DNA of 5,634 nt from positions 1 through 5,634 of the forward strand of contig JAMPYE010000314.1 of the NCBI GenBank assembly GCA_023700825.1, in the 5' to 3' direction. The position numbers and the translations under genes are program-made. Origin of the DNA: Thermoanaerobaculia bacterium. GTDB taxonomy: Bacteria; Acidobacteriota; Thermoanaerobaculia; Gp7-AA8. The notes under the pieces were generated by a model, which saw only the letters and a list, made by a program, of their open reading frames with translations, was not told the DNA's origin and did no database searches. Numbering within the stretch: the first letter of the stretch is position 1; the number at the start of each line of letters is the position of its first letter. Below are positions 5,357-5,634 of this stretch, piece by piece.

Positions 5357-5634
5357 GCGGGAGGCGAAAGGCGAGAGGCGACGAGCAGGCCAGAGATCGA
5401 GGCGCGCGAATTGAAGGGCAGGAGTCGGAGCGGAACGCATTCGGCATCCGACCGATCGCGACGGTTGCCGCGCTCCTCCGCGTTGCGGTCGTCTAAGTGC
5501 GAGTGACGGCGCGAGGAATCCCCGGCAATTCGCGGGAGCGTACCAGCCTGGATGACAAGCCCAGCGGGCGACGCATCGCGTCGCCCCTACGGCATCCGAA
5601 ATCTCTCTGGCCTGCTCATCGCCTCTCGCCTTTC
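5357..5634. repeat. Inverted-repeat element B, same arm family as element A, cut by the window edge
   Basis: The left arm begins 5 bp after the AGE-like stop with heptads GCGGGAG, GCGAAAG, GCGAGAG, GCGACGA, GCAGGCC (5357-5391). Positions 5366-5396 are the reverse complement of 5604-5634 at 30 of 31 bases. The right arm runs into the window end, so it probably continues. The spacer (about 5397-5603) has no credible gene. It carries a 10-bp direct repeat CGGCATCCGA (5442-5451 and 5590-5599) and a perfect hairpin at 5566-5586. The spacer differs from that of element A. Confidence 0.85.
5566..5586. repeat. Perfect 9-bp hairpin with 3-base loop
   Basis: GGGCGACGC (5566-5574), loop ATC, then GCGTCGCCC (5578-5586). 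It is followed by CTACGG, not a T-run, so it is not an intrinsic terminator. Similar GGGCGACGC/GCGTCGCCC palindromes are, from memory, common as interspersed REP-like repeats in several G+C-rich bacterial groups. It lies inside the spacer of element B. Confidence 0.7.

Overview
The window is strongly G+C-rich bacterial DNA. Its coding sequences favour codons ending in G or C, its gaps are short, and it carries a DUF4388 (PATAN) protein, a TatA-type translocase subunit and a UvrD/PcrA helicase of the 'GDEDQSIY' type. This combination fits an Acidobacteriota-like (possibly Thermoanaerobaculia/Holophagae), Myxococcota-like or related uncultured lineage. That placement is inference; nothing here fixes the phylum. 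No rRNA, tRNA, CRISPR array or transposase gene was found.

Layout. Positions 1-42 hold a heptanucleotide tandem array, probably continuing left of the window. Two genes follow on the minus strand: tatA (1041 down to 850), then a DUF4388 protein (811 down to 56), only 38 bp apart and probably one operon. A 270-bp divergent gap (1042-1311) holds the tatA promoter, an inverted-repeat element with heptad-periodic arms (1106-1285), and the likely uvrD promoter. uvrD/pcrA runs on the plus strand at 1312-3621. The next gap (3622-3881) holds a second heptad array, a run of consecutive potential stem-loops and a promoter plus ribosome binding site. These lead into a secreted AGE-fold (N-acylglucosamine 2-epimerase superfamily) protein at 3882-5351. 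The last 283 bp contain no credible gene. They carry a second, larger inverted-repeat element with the same arm family, which runs to the window edge, and a perfect 9-bp hairpin.

Genes together. The four genes do not form one pathway: protein export (TatA), an unassigned PATAN protein, DNA repair/replication (UvrD/PcrA) and periplasmic carbohydrate chemistry (AGE-like). The AGE-like protein has a Sec-type signal without twin arginines, so it is not an obvious Tat substrate.

The most interesting material is between the genes. Three arrays of different sequence all have a 7-nt period, and two inverted-repeat elements are built from one of these heptad families. One element arm appears to reach the -35 position of uvrD. 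In the AGE-like protein, two positions expected to be catalytic in known epimerases are replaced. I did not find a convincing new multi-gene system.
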